Source: JBGRQA01 sp041725895 (GTDB lineage: Bacteria; Bacteroidota; Bacteroidia; Bacteroidales; Marinifilaceae). From it: a DNA stretch of 64,000 nt. The stretch covers positions 1-64,000 of the forward strand of contig JBGRQA010000027.1 of NCBI GenBank assembly GCA_041725895.1, given 5' to 3'. Positions 9,264-18,776 of this stretch are shown here, piece by piece. The translations under genes were made by a program, and so were the position numbers. The notes under the pieces are model-generated. The model was not told where the DNA came from and made no database searches. It saw only the letters and a list, made by a program, of their open reading frames with translations. The number at the start of each line of letters is the position of its first letter. The stretch's first letter is position 1.

Positions 9264-10091
9264 ATGATTAATTTAATTCCTCGATACAGAAGCGAAACAG
9301 AATACAATTTTATCATGTCCCAGCGATCTTGTTATGAGGAGGAATTGGAAGCGATGCTTTCGATCCCCCCGGAAGAAGTAAAGGTGCCCCAAATGCCTGT
9401 CGGAACTTTTATTCAGGAGGCCATCGATCTTCGCCTGTGGGCGGAGGACGACCGGGAACAATTTCTTGCTTTGGGGTTGGAGCTTACTTTTCTGGATGCT
9501 CTTCCCTCCAGGGTGAATGCCTTGATTTATGCACAGGGCGAATGGCACAATGAGTTATGCAGCAGGGATCCTTTCTGGAAACAATGGCAGGAGGAGTACT
9601 CCCTGGCCCAGGAATTGTACAGGCAGTTGATGAGTTCCTTCCGGTTTGCTTTTCGAAATCGGCCCGATTTAAGAAAATTTCTGAATTCTTTAGCCCAGGG
9701 CCGAAGCAAGCAATATTTTGCTCAAAAATTGATCAATCTGGCCATCCTGGGCTGGGATCAGAAGGAACTCTTGCAGTCCGTCTCTTTCGATTTAAACCTC
9801 CTGGATCAGGCTCATGCCACCGGTACGCGTATCGGAAAACTGGTGGCGACGGCCAATTCTCTGCACAAGAGAAATAGCAAGAACAAGGAGCTTCGCAACC
9901 GGGCCTATACACATCTTAAATGCGCTATGGACCAGGTTCGGGATATGGGAAAGTATGTATTCCGAAAGAATCAATACCGCCGGCAGGGATATTACAGTCC
10001 TTTTCAGCAGCAACGAGGGGTGGCGCAAAGAAAACGGCAAAAGGAACATGGAATAAGCTCCCCCACAACTAAGGAACCGACTCCTCACTGA
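9264..10091 (+). CDS. helical protein of unknown function beside repeat array 1
   Basis: 275 residues from the ATG at 9264; an upstream TTG at 9246 is less likely. I do not recognise the family. It has no signal peptide or membrane segment, is rich in Trp, Arg, Gln and Leu, and looks all-helical. Its C-terminus (about 205-265) is strongly basic (LRNRAYTHLK, VFRKNQYRRQGYY, QRKRQKEH), which suggests nucleic-acid contact. The stretch LGWDQKELLQSV (162-173), LLDQA (179-183) and KELRNRAYTHLKCAM (208-222) has a counterpart in the 21460-22101 protein. Its stop is 40 bases before a 21-bp-period repeat array on the same strand, so a functional link is inferred. Confidence 0.75.
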   Translation: MINLIPRYRSETEYNFIMSQRSCYEEELEAMLSIPPEEVKVPQMPVGTFIQEAIDLRLWAEDDREQFLALGLELTFLDALPSRVNALIYAQGEWHNELCSRDPFWKQWQEEYSLAQELYRQLMSSFRFAFRNRPDLRKFLNSLAQGRSKQYFAQKLINLAILGWDQKELLQSVSFDLNLLDQAHATGTRIGKLVATANSLHKRNSKNKELRNRAYTHLKCAMDQVRDMGKYVFRKNQYRRQGYYSPFQQQRGVAQRKRQKEHGISSPTTKEPTPH

Positions 10092-10130
10092 TTGTAAATT
10101 ACCCCCGTTTGGTTTTGACTCCCTACGCAC

Positions 10131-10340
10131 GTGCGTTTTTGGATGGGGAACGTGCAGTTTGCTATTTGCAGCGTGCGTTTTTACGTGGGAGGCGTGCAGT
10201 TTGCAATTGTATGCGTGCGTTTGGATGAATGTTGCGTGCGTATAGCTTCGGGCGGCGTGCGTTTGATTTTTGAAGGAGTTCGGAGCGTGGTGTTGAGCGA
10301 ACTGGATGCAAATTGCTTGTTCGGAAGGTTGATTGTGACG
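10131..10340 (+). repeat. 21-bp-period degenerate repeat array 1
   Basis: Units start exactly every 21 bases at 10131, 10152, 10173, 10194, 10215, 10236 and 10257, with the core GTGCGTTT (variants GTGCAGTTT, GTGCGTATA). Three more decayed units follow at 10278, 10299 and 10320. Each core is followed by about 12 bases that differ between units, most ending in GC. The array begins with the palindrome GCACGTGC (10127-10134). No indel breaks the phase. Because 21 is a multiple of three, one frame reads as VRFxxxx heptads, but this is not evidence of coding. See the second array at 20519. Confidence 0.85.
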
Positions 10341-10393
10341 AATTGAAGCCAGGAATCAGGAGCTGGAGGATTGGGAGGGGGTGGGGATAAAAA

Positions 10394-10439
10394 GGGTAGG
10401 GCTTTAGTCCTTTTCCCCCAAAGGACTAAAGCCCTACCC
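10394..10439 (-). terminator. 20-bp perfect inverted repeat, gdhA terminator
   Basis: GGGTAGGGCTTTAGTCCTTT is repeated as its exact complement after a six-base loop (10414-10419). On the minus strand the hairpin is followed by TTTTTA, 20 bases past the gdhA stop, so it can end gdhA transcription. The arms are far longer than in other terminators here, so a REP-like element is also possible. Confidence 0.8.
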
Positions 10440-10458
10440 CAAAGGCAAACAACAGAGT

Positions 10459-11814
10459 CTATACAATCCCCTGGGCAATCATGGCATCGGCCACTTTTAC
10501 GAATCCTCCGATGTTGGCACCATCTACATAATTCACAAATCCATTGGAGGTTTTACCGTATTTAACGCAGGTTTGATGAATATCCTTCATGATTCGACGC
10601 AGGTATTGGTCTACCTCTTCGCGAGTCCAGGACAGGCGCAGGGAGTTTTGTGACATTTCCAGACCGGAAACCGAAACACCTCCTGCATTGGCAGCTTTCC
10701 CCGGTCCAAACAGGATCTCGTTTTGGAGGAAAACTTCAATCGCCTCGGGTGTGGAAGGCATGTTAGCCCCTTCAGATACACAGATGCAGCCATTTTCGAC
10801 CAGGATTCTGGCCTCCTCCTCGTTGATTTCGTTCTGTGTGGCGCTGGGCAGAGCTACGTCGCACTTAACATCCCATGGACGTTGATTGGCAAAGTAGCCC
10901 ACATTATATTTCTCTGCGTACTGACTGATTCGTCCTCGCTTTATATTCTTGAGACGCATTACGTAGGCCAGTTTTTCGGCATCAATGCCATTGGGATCGT
11001 AAATAAAGCCGGAAGAATCGGATAGGGTAACTACCTTTCCCCCCAGTTCATTCACCTTCTCTACGGTAAACTGGGCCACATTTCCTGATCCCGATACAGT
11101 AACAATTTTTCCTTTTAGGCTATCGCCCCTGGAGTTTAGCATCTCCTCCGCAAAATACACATTTCCGTATCCGGTGGCTTCGGGACGGATCAGGCTACCT
11201 CCCCACTCGATGCCTTTGCCGGTGAGGACTCCCGTAAACTCATTTCTGATTCGTTTGTACTGGCCGAAGAGGAAACCGATTTCACGTCCTCCCACACCAA
11301 TATCTCCTGCCGGAACATCCGTATTAGGCCCTATATGACGGAGGAGTTCGGTCATAAAGCTTTGGCAGAAACGCATGATTTCGCCGTCTGATTTCTGTTT
11401 GGGATCAAAATCGGATCCCCCTTTTCCTCCTCCCATGGGAAGGGTGGTGAGGCTGTTTTTGAAAACTTGCTCGAAAGCCAGGAATTTGAGAATGCCCAGG
11501 TTGACCGTTGGGTGAAATCTTAAGCCCCCCTTGTAGGGGCCAATGGCGCTGTTCATTTCGATCCGGTAGCCCCGGTTTACCTGGATATCGCCTTTGTCAT
11601 CGACCCAGGGCACGCGAAACATGATCACCCTTTCGGGTTCGGTCATACGTTCCAGAATTCGGGCATTTCGGTACTTGGGGTTTTCTTTCAGGAAGGGAAG
11701 CAAAGAATCAACCACCTCTTTCACGGCCTGGTGAAATTCAACTTCACCCTGCGTGCGGGCAATCAACTTCTCCATAAATTCCTTGCTGGAGGGTGTTTTT
11801 ACGATAGGTGCCAT
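10459..11814 (-). CDS. gdhA: NADP-type glutamate dehydrogenase
   Basis: 451 residues, the normal length for hexameric bacterial GDH. It shows GYRIEMNSAIGPYKGGLRFH (substrate region), the active-site Lys in LPMGGGKGGSDFDPK, DVPAGDIGVGGREIG, and the nucleotide fold VSGSGNVAQFTVEK. It makes glutamate from 2-oxoglutarate, ammonia and NAD(P)H in the cytoplasm. NADP preference is inferred from family resemblance. It is a single gene ended by the long hairpin at 10394-10439. Glutamine synthetase lies 20 kb away. Confidence 0.95.
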   Translation of the reverse strand: MAPIVKTPSSKEFMEKLIARTQGEVEFHQAVKEVVDSLLPFLKENPKYRNARILERMTEPERVIMFRVPWVDDKGDIQVNRGYRIEMNSAIGPYKGGLRFHPTVNLGILKFLAFEQVFKNSLTTLPMGGGKGGSDFDPKQKSDGEIMRFCQSFMTELLRHIGPNTDVPAGDIGVGGREIGFLFGQYKRIRNEFTGVLTGKGIEWGGSLIRPEATGYGNVYFAEEMLNSRGDSLKGKIVTVSGSGNVAQFTVEKVNELGGKVVTLSDSSGFIYDPNGIDAEKLAYVMRLKNIKRGRISQYAEKYNVGYFANQRPWDVKCDVALPSATQNEINEEEARILVENGCICVSEGANMPSTPEAIEVFLQNEILFGPGKAANAGGVSVSGLEMSQNSLRLSWTREEVDQYLRRIMKDIHQTCVKYGKTSNGFVNYVDGANIGGFVKVADAMIAQGIV

Positions 11815-12095
11815 TTGCGTTTGATTTTAGTTAAACACTATGATGAATTTTGGACTTGGATAGTAGTCATAAGAGAAACATGGGTTGTGATACTTAAAGG
11901 TAAGGAAGAAAACAATCAAGGTCAAGTTCTTAATTTGCAGGAATTTTAATTAAATTTAAGAGAGCTTCGGGAAATAAGGATTCCGAAATAAAAAAAGAGG
12001 AGATTTTTTTTGATAAGGCCTTACTGAAAAGAGTTCGCTGCTTTAATCTTCATCGTCGATTCAAATCCCTCAGCAATAAAATAAATCATATTGGT

Positions 12096-15000
12096 ATGGA
12101 AAAAGGAACAGAAATGGGTAAGGGTATTCATAAGCTAATTGCGGAAAATATCGAACGCCTTAAAGAATTGGCAGCGATTAACCAAACCACCAGTATTATT
12201 AAGGAGGGGAAATCCATTGGCAATACGCTTCAGCAAATCTGTTTCATTTTGCCAAGAGCATGGCAATATCCCGAATTCACAGTTGTCCGAATTATTTTTA
12301 ATGGTCAGGAGTATACCAGTTCCGGATTTCGGGAAACGATGTGGTACATGATACAGGAATTTCAAACCATTGATAACCGGAAAGGTCAGATCGAAGTGTA
12401 CTATCTGAAGAAATTTCCCCTGATGGATGAAGGCCCCTTTATGAAGGAGGAGCGTCATCTGATTGACAATATAGCAAACATCATTACGGGGTATATCAAC
12501 AGTGAAACAGGGAAGGAACTTCTCAGTCATGTGCAGAAATACGAAACCGATCGTGATTTGCCACGAGGCCCCTACGTTCCGGTGACCAATCGAAAATTGC
12601 TTCAGAATTTTTTGACCAAGAACAATGCAGACAGGGATATCTATCATGATTTGATGCCCTTTAAGGTGAAGGAGATTCTATTGGTAGCGAATTTGTACGA
12701 TGCCTATAGTATTGAACGGGAGGGCCGGTTTTCGGAACAGATTCTGGGGGAATACCACCAGTTGAATTTGACCTCAATGCCCCGGGTGACCGGAGTATCT
12801 ACCCTTGACGAGGCCATGGAACAGCTGCATTCCCGGCATTACGACATGATTATACTGATGGTGGGGGTGGACAAGAATACTCCCATTGAATTGAGCAAAA
12901 AGGTAAAAGATGAGTTCCCCTATATTTCTATTTTTCTACTACTAAACAATGATGCGGATATCTCTCTTTTCGAGGAGAGGCGGGCCCAGCTTACCAGTGT
13001 GGACAAGATCTTTGTTTGGAACGGGGAGTCGAAGGTATTCTTTGCCATGATCAAGAGCCTGGAAGATAAGGTAAATGTTGACAACGATACCAAAATCGGC
13101 TTGGCTCGGGTGATACTGTTGGTGGAGGATTCAGCCAAATATTATTCCCGCTATTTGCCATTGCTCTATCACAGTGTATTGGAGCAAACTCAGCGAATTA
13201 TTGATGATGTGAGCACCGACGAGCAGTACAAAATACTGCGATTGCGTGCCCGTCCCAAAATTCTTCTGGCGTCCAATTACGAGGAGGCTTTGGATATCTA
13301 CAATCGATTCAAGGATTATCTACTGTGCCTGATATCGGATGTGAAGTTTAAACGTCAGGGAGAAATGGATGAAGATGCGGGGGTAAGGTTGGTACGGGAA
13401 ATTAAAACATCTTATCCCAATTTGCCCGTAATTCTGCAGTCGGCCGATGTTTCCAATGCCGCCAAGGCTTTTGCCCTGAAGAGTAGCTTTATCAACAAGA
13501 ATTCAGAAACATTGCGCCATGATATCCGGAATTTTATCAGTCAGTTTCTGGGGTTCGGCGATTTTATCTACAAGGATGCCGAAGGAAGGGAAATTGCCAT
13601 TGCCAAATCCCTGAAAGAGTTCGAAGAACATCTTCATTCCATTCCTTCAGAATCTTTGGTCTATCATGCCAATAAGAATCACTTTTCGCTTTGGTTGATG
13701 GCGAGGGGAGAGATACGTGTGGCCAAAATGATTGCGCCCTATAAGATTAGTGATTTCCAGTCGCCGGAAGATGTTCGGGACTATTTGATAAATGTGATTC
13801 AGAATTATCGGAATGAGAAGAACCGGGGAAAGATTGTAGAGTTTAGCGAAGACATCATCTGGGATGAGCACAATATTGCCACCCTTTCTACCGGTTCCCT
13901 GGGAGGAAAAGGGCGGGGGCTTGCTTTTATTCACTCCATGCTCTACAATATGGATTTTAGCCGTTACGTTCCCGATATTAACATCCGCGCACCCCGGACT
14001 TCGATTATAGGGGTGGACGAATACGAATCGTTCCTGGAGCGCAACCGGTTGCCGGATCAGATTAAAGAGGCGGAATCCTACGAAGAGATTCAAAAACTAT
14101 TTCTGAAATCGGCCCTTACCGAACGATTGATCCGTAAGATCCGGGTTATTTTGGAGCGTTTCAATCAACCCTTGGCTGTGCGTTCCTCCGGATTATTTGA
14201 AGATTCTTTGCTTCAACCTGTGGCCGGAATTTTCCAGACTTTTCTTTTGCCCAACAATCATCCTGACATAGAGGTTCGGCTCAAACAAATAACCGATGCC
14301 ATTAAATTGGTGTATGCCTCTGTTTTTTCCGAAGAATCGAGGGCCAATGTGGAGGCGATGAACTACAAAATGGAGGAGGAGAAAATGGCTGTGGTAATCC
14401 AGGAAGTTGTAGGGAAAAGCTACGGAAAAACTTTTTACCCTCATATAAGTGGTGTTGCCCAATCGTACAATTACTATCCCTTTGGCCACATGAGACCGGA
14501 AGAAGGATTTGCCGTTATAGCTCTTGGCCTAGGCAAATACGTTGTGGATGGGGAAAAGGCATTCCGTTTCTCGCCTGTTTTTCCAACATTGGAAAACTAT
14601 TCGGCCAAGGATCAGTTTAAGAATTCACAAGTTGAATATTATGCTGTTAATATGGATAAAAAGGATCTGGATCTGCTGGAGGGGGATACTGCAGGCTTAA
14701 TTCGACAGGATATTGATGAAGCGGAAGAAAACGGAAGCCTGAATCATTGTGCCTCTGTTTACAATCCCGAGAATGATACGACTTCTCCCGGTTTGAATGT
14801 TATGGGACCCCGGATTCTGAACTTTGCCAATATTTTAAAATACGATTACATCCCTCTGGCCAAAACTATCGAAGTGGTGTTGGATATTGTAAAGGAGGCC
14901 ATGGGCTCGCCTATTGAGATTGAGTTTGCTGTGGATTTAACCAAAGACGGGGAGGGAAAGGCAACCTTTTACCTGTTACAAATAAAACCACTGATTGGGA

Positions 15001-15551
15001 ATATTGAGAGTTACAATGTTGAGAGGGGAGAAATTGACCGGGAAAAACTGGTGCTGATTTCAGAGAAGGGCATGGGCAACGGTTCTGTAGAGGACGTTTG
15101 CGATGTGATTTATGTGGAACCGAAGGGCTTCGAAAAGCAGATGACGGAAGAGATTGCTGAAACCATTGCTCAGTTGAACCATCAATTGCATGACCAAAAC
15201 AAAAGCTACGTTTTAATTGGTCCGGGCCGATGGGGAACCCGGGACAAATGGATCGGAATTCCTGTGAAATGGAAGGACATTTCCTGTGCAAGTATGATTG
15301 TGGAAACCAGTTTCGAGGATTATCCTCTGGAGGCTTCCTCAGGTTCTCACTTTTTCCACAATGTTACTTCCATGAATATTGGTTACTGCTCGGTACAGCA
15401 CGATGCCGAATATTCGTCCATCAATTACGATGTACTTCAGCAGCAGGAATTGATTGGACAATATGGTCCGGTGAAGCACGTTCGGTTCAGAAAGCCTCTT
15501 ACCATACGTATGGATGGTAAAAAGCGGTTATCGGTAATTACATGGAATTGA
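12096..15551 (+). CDS. GAF/REC/PEP-pyruvate-binding fusion protein
   Basis: 1151 residues. Residues about 10-165 resemble a GAF sensor (start IHKLIAENIERLKELAAI). A second segment near 190-325 has a receiver-like fold (EILLVANLYDAYS). Residues about 336-480 form a REC-like domain with LLVEDS, the candidate phospho-Asp in LISDVKF (near 413) and Lys in FINKNS. Residues about 597-965 form a pyruvate-phosphate-dikinase ATP/PEP-binding domain (GSLGGKGRGLAF, AVRSSGLFEDS, FYLLQIKPLIG). A conserved tail follows (IGPGRWGTRDKWIGIPVKW, GSHFF). The swivelling phosphohistidine domain and the PEP-binding barrel are absent, so it cannot be a complete PEP synthase. A regulatory or signal-linked phosphotransfer role is inferred. 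Confidence 0.8.
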   Translation: MEKGTEMGKGIHKLIAENIERLKELAAINQTTSIIKEGKSIGNTLQQICFILPRAWQYPEFTVVRIIFNGQEYTSSGFRETMWYMIQEFQTIDNRKGQIEVYYLKKFPLMDEGPFMKEERHLIDNIANIITGYINSETGKELLSHVQKYETDRDLPRGPYVPVTNRKLLQNFLTKNNADRDIYHDLMPFKVKEILLVANLYDAYSIEREGRFSEQILGEYHQLNLTSMPRVTGVSTLDEAMEQLHSRHYDMIILMVGVDKNTPIELSKKVKDEFPYISIFLLLNNDADISLFEERRAQLTSVDKIFVWNGESKVFFAMIKSLEDKVNVDNDTKIGLARVILLVEDSAKYYSRYLPLLYHSVLEQTQRIIDDVSTDEQYKILRLRARPKILLASNYEEALDIYNRFKDYLLCLISDVKFKRQGEMDEDAGVRLVREIKTSYPNLPVILQSADVSNAAKAFALKSSFINKNSETLRHDIRNFISQFLGFGDFIYKDAEGREIAIAKSLKEFEEHLHSIPSESLVYHANKNHFSLWLMARGEIRVAKMIAPYKISDFQSPEDVRDYLINVIQNYRNEKNRGKIVEFSEDIIWDEHNIATLSTGSLGGKGRGLAFIHSMLYNMDFSRYVPDINIRAPRTSIIGVDEYESFLERNRLPDQIKEAESYEEIQKLFLKSALTERLIRKIRVILERFNQPLAVRSSGLFEDSLLQPVAGIFQTFLLPNNHPDIEVRLKQITDAIKLVYASVFSEESRANVEAMNYKMEEEKMAVVIQEVVGKSYGKTFYPHISGVAQSYNYYPFGHMRPEEGFAVIALGLGKYVVDGEKAFRFSPVFPTLENYSAKDQFKNSQVEYYAVNMDKKDLDLLEGDTAGLIRQDIDEAEENGSLNHCASVYNPENDTTSPGLNVMGPRILNFANILKYDYIPLAKTIEVVLDIVKEAMGSPIEIEFAVDLTKDGEGKATFYLLQIKPLIGNIESYNVERGEIDREKLVLISEKGMGNGSVEDVCDVIYVEPKGFEKQMTEEIAETIAQLNHQLHDQNKSYVLIGPGRWGTRDKWIGIPVKWKDISCASMIVETSFEDYPLEASSGSHFFHNVTSMNIGYCSVQHDAEYSSINYDVLQQQELIGQYGPVKHVRFRKPLTIRMDGKKRLSVITWN

Positions 15552-15580
15552 TACTTCTATTTAGGAGCAATTGGAATTGC

Positions 15581-16180
15581 CTAAAAGTAGAAGGTGAAAC
15601 CAAGTCCTAAATTCCAGATATCACCCAATTTCACGTAATCTGTTCGGATACATTCCAACAGGTAGTTGTCCATGGTTCCGATCTCAGCATAAAAATCAAT
15701 TCCTTTTATTCCTTTATAGGGCAAAGGGTGATAGATAATCGTGCCGAAAAAAGGAGCGAAATGAATTTTGTTCTGGAAATAGTAGCCATCGGGGAAATAA
15801 TCGGGTAACCGTCGGAAGGTGTTGTGGGTGGAACCCAGGTTGATGCTCAATCCTGCCGTAGGGATAATCGTAAAATCCTCGAACTGGAATTTTTTAAGCA
15901 GGAAGGTATTCTTAAAAGCGAAGGTATTGAGTGATTTGGCATCGGAATGGCTGGAAGTATTCCCATACATAAAGGATAATCGGTACAGGTCCTTCACAAT
16001 GTGATAGGATACTCCTGCCGAAAGGAAACCTATGTTCCCGGCATATTGAATCTTGGCATCGTGGGGGATGTACCATTTTCGTTTCAGGCTGTCCTGCTCC
16101 GTTTTCGAGAAATTGGATCCTAAGACTTTTGTACTGAAAAGGCTTACAATTAGGAGTGTATATAAAATAGATCTGTACAT
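15581..16180 (-). CDS. predicted outer-membrane beta-barrel protein
   Basis: 199 residues with a signal peptide (MYRSILYTLLIVSLFSTKVLG). The mature part alternates aromatic, glycine and polar residues (LSAGVSYHIVKDLYRLSFMY) and ends in FTFYF, a terminal aromatic as in barrel substrates of BAM. I do not recognise a named family and cannot assign a function. It converges on the large PEP-binding gene with 29 bases between stops. It may share a transcript with the phosphoesterase upstream on the same strand (71 bases apart). Confidence 0.65.
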   Translation of the reverse strand: MYRSILYTLLIVSLFSTKVLGSNFSKTEQDSLKRKWYIPHDAKIQYAGNIGFLSAGVSYHIVKDLYRLSFMYGNTSSHSDAKSLNTFAFKNTFLLKKFQFEDFTIIPTAGLSINLGSTHNTFRRLPDYFPDGYYFQNKIHFAPFFGTIIYHPLPYKGIKGIDFYAEIGTMDNYLLECIRTDYVKLGDIWNLGLGFTFYF

Positions 16181-16251
16181 TTCGTTCTTTTTAATGTTCT
16201 GCTTTTCTTTGCAGAAGGGGGATTATTTTCCTATTGCCGGAAGTTTGTCTT

Positions 16252-17067
16252 CTAGAAGAAGATCCGTTCAATGCTATAGTCTTTTTCGTTGATGGAGATA
16301 ACCAGGTAATTTTTGTCGGCAATATCATCTCCCACCAAATAGTCTACCTTGTCGTATTTTTTTCCATGGTAAAACTTGTGGGTATGACCATGGATGGAAA
16401 GTTTTATATCGTTCTCTTCCATAATTTGATTAAAAACGATAGAGTTTCCGTAATTGTACTGATCTCCCCATGGTGGAATATGAGAAACAGGAATTACATG
16501 ATCGTAATTGTTGTCATTCTTCAGATTTTGCTTGAACCATTCAAAATCGGGATCCGAATTCTTATTCTCCCAGATATTGTTGTCGAACATTACGAATTTG
16601 CAACGGTTGAAAGTAAATGTATAATTGTTCGGACCGAATGATTTCTGATAGATCTGATTCCCATTGGAAAGATGATCGTGATTTCCGATCACGGTGAGAA
16701 AGGGCTTGTTTAGCTTCTCCATTATCTCATTGAACCAGGTAAATTCTTTGTGCAAGGCACTAAGAGTAAGATCTCCTCCATGTATTACAAAATCGATGTC
16801 ATCTCTTTTATTGAGGGCTTTTACAGTCTCCTCAAATTCATCGTAGAAGGTATGATTATCGGTAATCAGGGCAAACTTAAATTGCGAACTCCCCGTATCC
16901 AACTCCTTAAGTTTTGCCAGATTTTTATTGGTAAGATCTTTGTATTTATTTTCAACTACAACGTCGTACGGACTGTATTCAAAAGGAAGGTCGCATCCGG
17001 GGATAGCACCCAGTAATGCAAACATTCCAATAATTCCGGTTCGCTCAATAAATTCCCTTCTTTTCAT
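16252..17067 (-). CDS. calcineurin-like metallophosphoesterase, exported lipoprotein
   Basis: 271 residues. The N-terminus MKRREFIERTG resembles a twin-arginine leader, and the signal ends in GAIPGC, a possible lipobox. Metal-binding blocks appear in order: ITDNH (variant of DxH), HGGDLT, IGNHDH, VSHIPPW and HGHTH. This is the complete two-metal centre of the family, so hydrolysis of a phosphoester is likely; the substrate is unknown. It lies directly upstream of the beta-barrel gene on the same strand. Confidence 0.85.
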   Translation of the reverse strand: MKRREFIERTGIIGMFALLGAIPGCDLPFEYSPYDVVVENKYKDLTNKNLAKLKELDTGSSQFKFALITDNHTFYDEFEETVKALNKRDDIDFVIHGGDLTLSALHKEFTWFNEIMEKLNKPFLTVIGNHDHLSNGNQIYQKSFGPNNYTFTFNRCKFVMFDNNIWENKNSDPDFEWFKQNLKNDNNYDHVIPVSHIPPWGDQYNYGNSIVFNQIMEENDIKLSIHGHTHKFYHGKKYDKVDYLVGDDIADKNYLVISINEKDYSIERIFF

Positions 17068-17344
17068 TTATGGTCAAGATATTTCATATTTCTCCTTTCT
17101 CGGTATTGATAAGGAGAAATATTTGAGTTTTTTGTAGCTTTATTAGGTCGGTTTGAGAAAAAGAACTCATAACCTAATTTATCGTTTTTTTTCGAAAACA
17201 GTTACAAAAATATTGATTTAGCCATGATTGAAAGAGATTGTAACATCAATTAACCTTTTTAACATTTTTGAACAAAAAATGAATGTACTGTTATATTTAG
17301 GTGGTAATAATATGTATATGAGCGAACAAGTATGATAAGTTGCC

Positions 17345-18589
17345 CTACTCAAATTTAATGGCCCTGGAAGGACTAATGTGAGTAACAATGTAGGAGGGAA
17401 GTACCAGCATCGCTACCGTCATTATCAACGTTCCAATGTTGAGTAGCAGCAAATGGAACAAGTTGAAGTTGATGGGAACAGTGTCCACATAGTAATTGGT
17501 TGGATCCAGCGGGATCATTTTAAAATGGAACTGCAGTAGGCATAAGCTTATACCCAGGATATTTCCCCAAAGCATTCCTTTACCGATTAGCATTCCCGAT
17601 TGGTAAAGGAATATTTTTCGGATGCTCCAGTTGTTGGTGCCCAGTGCTTTCAGGATACCAATCATATTGGTTTTTTCAAGAATGATGATCAGAAGCCCCG
17701 ATACCATATTAAATCCAGCTACCAGCACCATTAATGTTAAAATAATCCAAACATTGATGTTAAGCATTTCCAACCAGCTAAAAATTTGCGGATTCCGACG
17801 CTTTATACTTCTAACCCTTAAACTGCTGCCATCTTCGGTAAACTGATTCATGGTGAGATTCCGAATTTGATATTCTATCTCATCCAGATGGTCGAAACTG
17901 TTCAGAAGCACTTCATAGCCACTTACCTGGTTGTTGTCCCAGTTGTTGAGTTTTTGAATGTGGCCAATATCACAAATCACGAACAACTTATCGAATTCAG
18001 TCATTCCGGAATTGTAGATTCCCGAAATGGTGAACCGGCGCATCCGAGGCGGTTGCTGAATAAAGTAGACGTTTAGTTTTTCGCCTACCTCCAGATGCAA
18101 AAGATTGGCAAGGTATTCAGAAATAAGGATTTGATTGGTCTTTAAACCATCTTTTACCAGGAAGGTATTCCCAGCTACCAAATTTTCTTTGAAGAAATTC
18201 CAGTCGTAGTTTGCGTCCACCCCGTTTAAAACAATACCCTGAATTTCATTTTTCGCTTTTAGAATTCCGGGTTTGGTGGCATAGGGGTGCAGATGTTTTA
18301 CTCCGGGTACTGCAAGAATCTTGTCAGTAGCGATAAAGTTTTTATTGATGGGACGGGTTTCGAAGCTGGAGTTGTTGTCGTAATTGGTAATCTGGATGTG
18401 TGAACCAAATCCGATCACCTTGTTTTTTATTTCTGCTTTGAATCCGGTAACAATTGCCACAGATAGAATCATAATACTTAACCCCAGGGCAATTCCAATA
18501 ATTGCAATGGTAATGATGGGATGAGAGATTCTTTCCCCTTTTTTTTCACCCTTGGTGATTCGTTTGGCAATGAATAGTTCCAGATTCAA
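17345..18589 (-). CDS. LolC/LolE-type ABC transporter permease
   Basis: 414 residues. One N-terminal transmembrane helix (about 25-50, IITIAIIGIALGLSIMILS), a periplasmic domain with SGIYNSGMTEFD, then three C-terminal helices in an FtsX domain (IILTLMVLVAGFNMVSGLLI, EKTNMIGILKALG). This is the LolC/LolE layout, the inner-membrane part of the exporter that releases lipoproteins to LolA. No LolD ATPase is adjacent, as is common in Bacteroidota. The assignment to LolE rather than another MacB-like permease rests on overall form. Confidence 0.8.
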   Translation of the reverse strand: MNLELFIAKRITKGEKKGERISHPIITIAIIGIALGLSIMILSVAIVTGFKAEIKNKVIGFGSHIQITNYDNNSSFETRPINKNFIATDKILAVPGVKHLHPYATKPGILKAKNEIQGIVLNGVDANYDWNFFKENLVAGNTFLVKDGLKTNQILISEYLANLLHLEVGEKLNVYFIQQPPRMRRFTISGIYNSGMTEFDKLFVICDIGHIQKLNNWDNNQVSGYEVLLNSFDHLDEIEYQIRNLTMNQFTEDGSSLRVRSIKRRNPQIFSWLEMLNINVWIILTLMVLVAGFNMVSGLLIIILEKTNMIGILKALGTNNWSIRKIFLYQSGMLIGKGMLWGNILGISLCLLQFHFKMIPLDPTNYYVDTVPINFNLFHLLLLNIGTLIMTVAMLVLPSYIVTHISPSRAIKFE

Positions 18590-18617
18590 TGTTTTGCTTA
18601 ATTTTGAGTTATTGTTA

Positions 18618-18625
18618 CAAAAGTA
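18618..18625 (-). promoter_or_regulatory. -7 box of the LolC/E-like gene
   Basis: On the minus strand it reads TACTTTTG, matching TAnnTTTG, about 30 bases before the start codon at 18589. No clear -33 box is seen. Confidence 0.45.
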
Positions 18626-18776
18626 GCAAAATCAACTTACTAATACCGATTATAATTTAAAATGAATTTCAAGTTCGATTCGTTCCTTTAAATTCATTGA
18701 ACACGTTTCGGCTTCATACAGGGGGCTGAGAACGATGTAAGAATTGATTTCAAAGAATAGAAATGTATTTATTTTG

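Noticed and set aside
10131..10346. 71-residue open frame of VRFxxxx heptads with GTG start
   Set aside because: The frame stays open only because 21 is divisible by three. No ribosome site or homologue is recognised, and the equivalent frames in array 2 are broken by stops, so the array is treated as non-coding.
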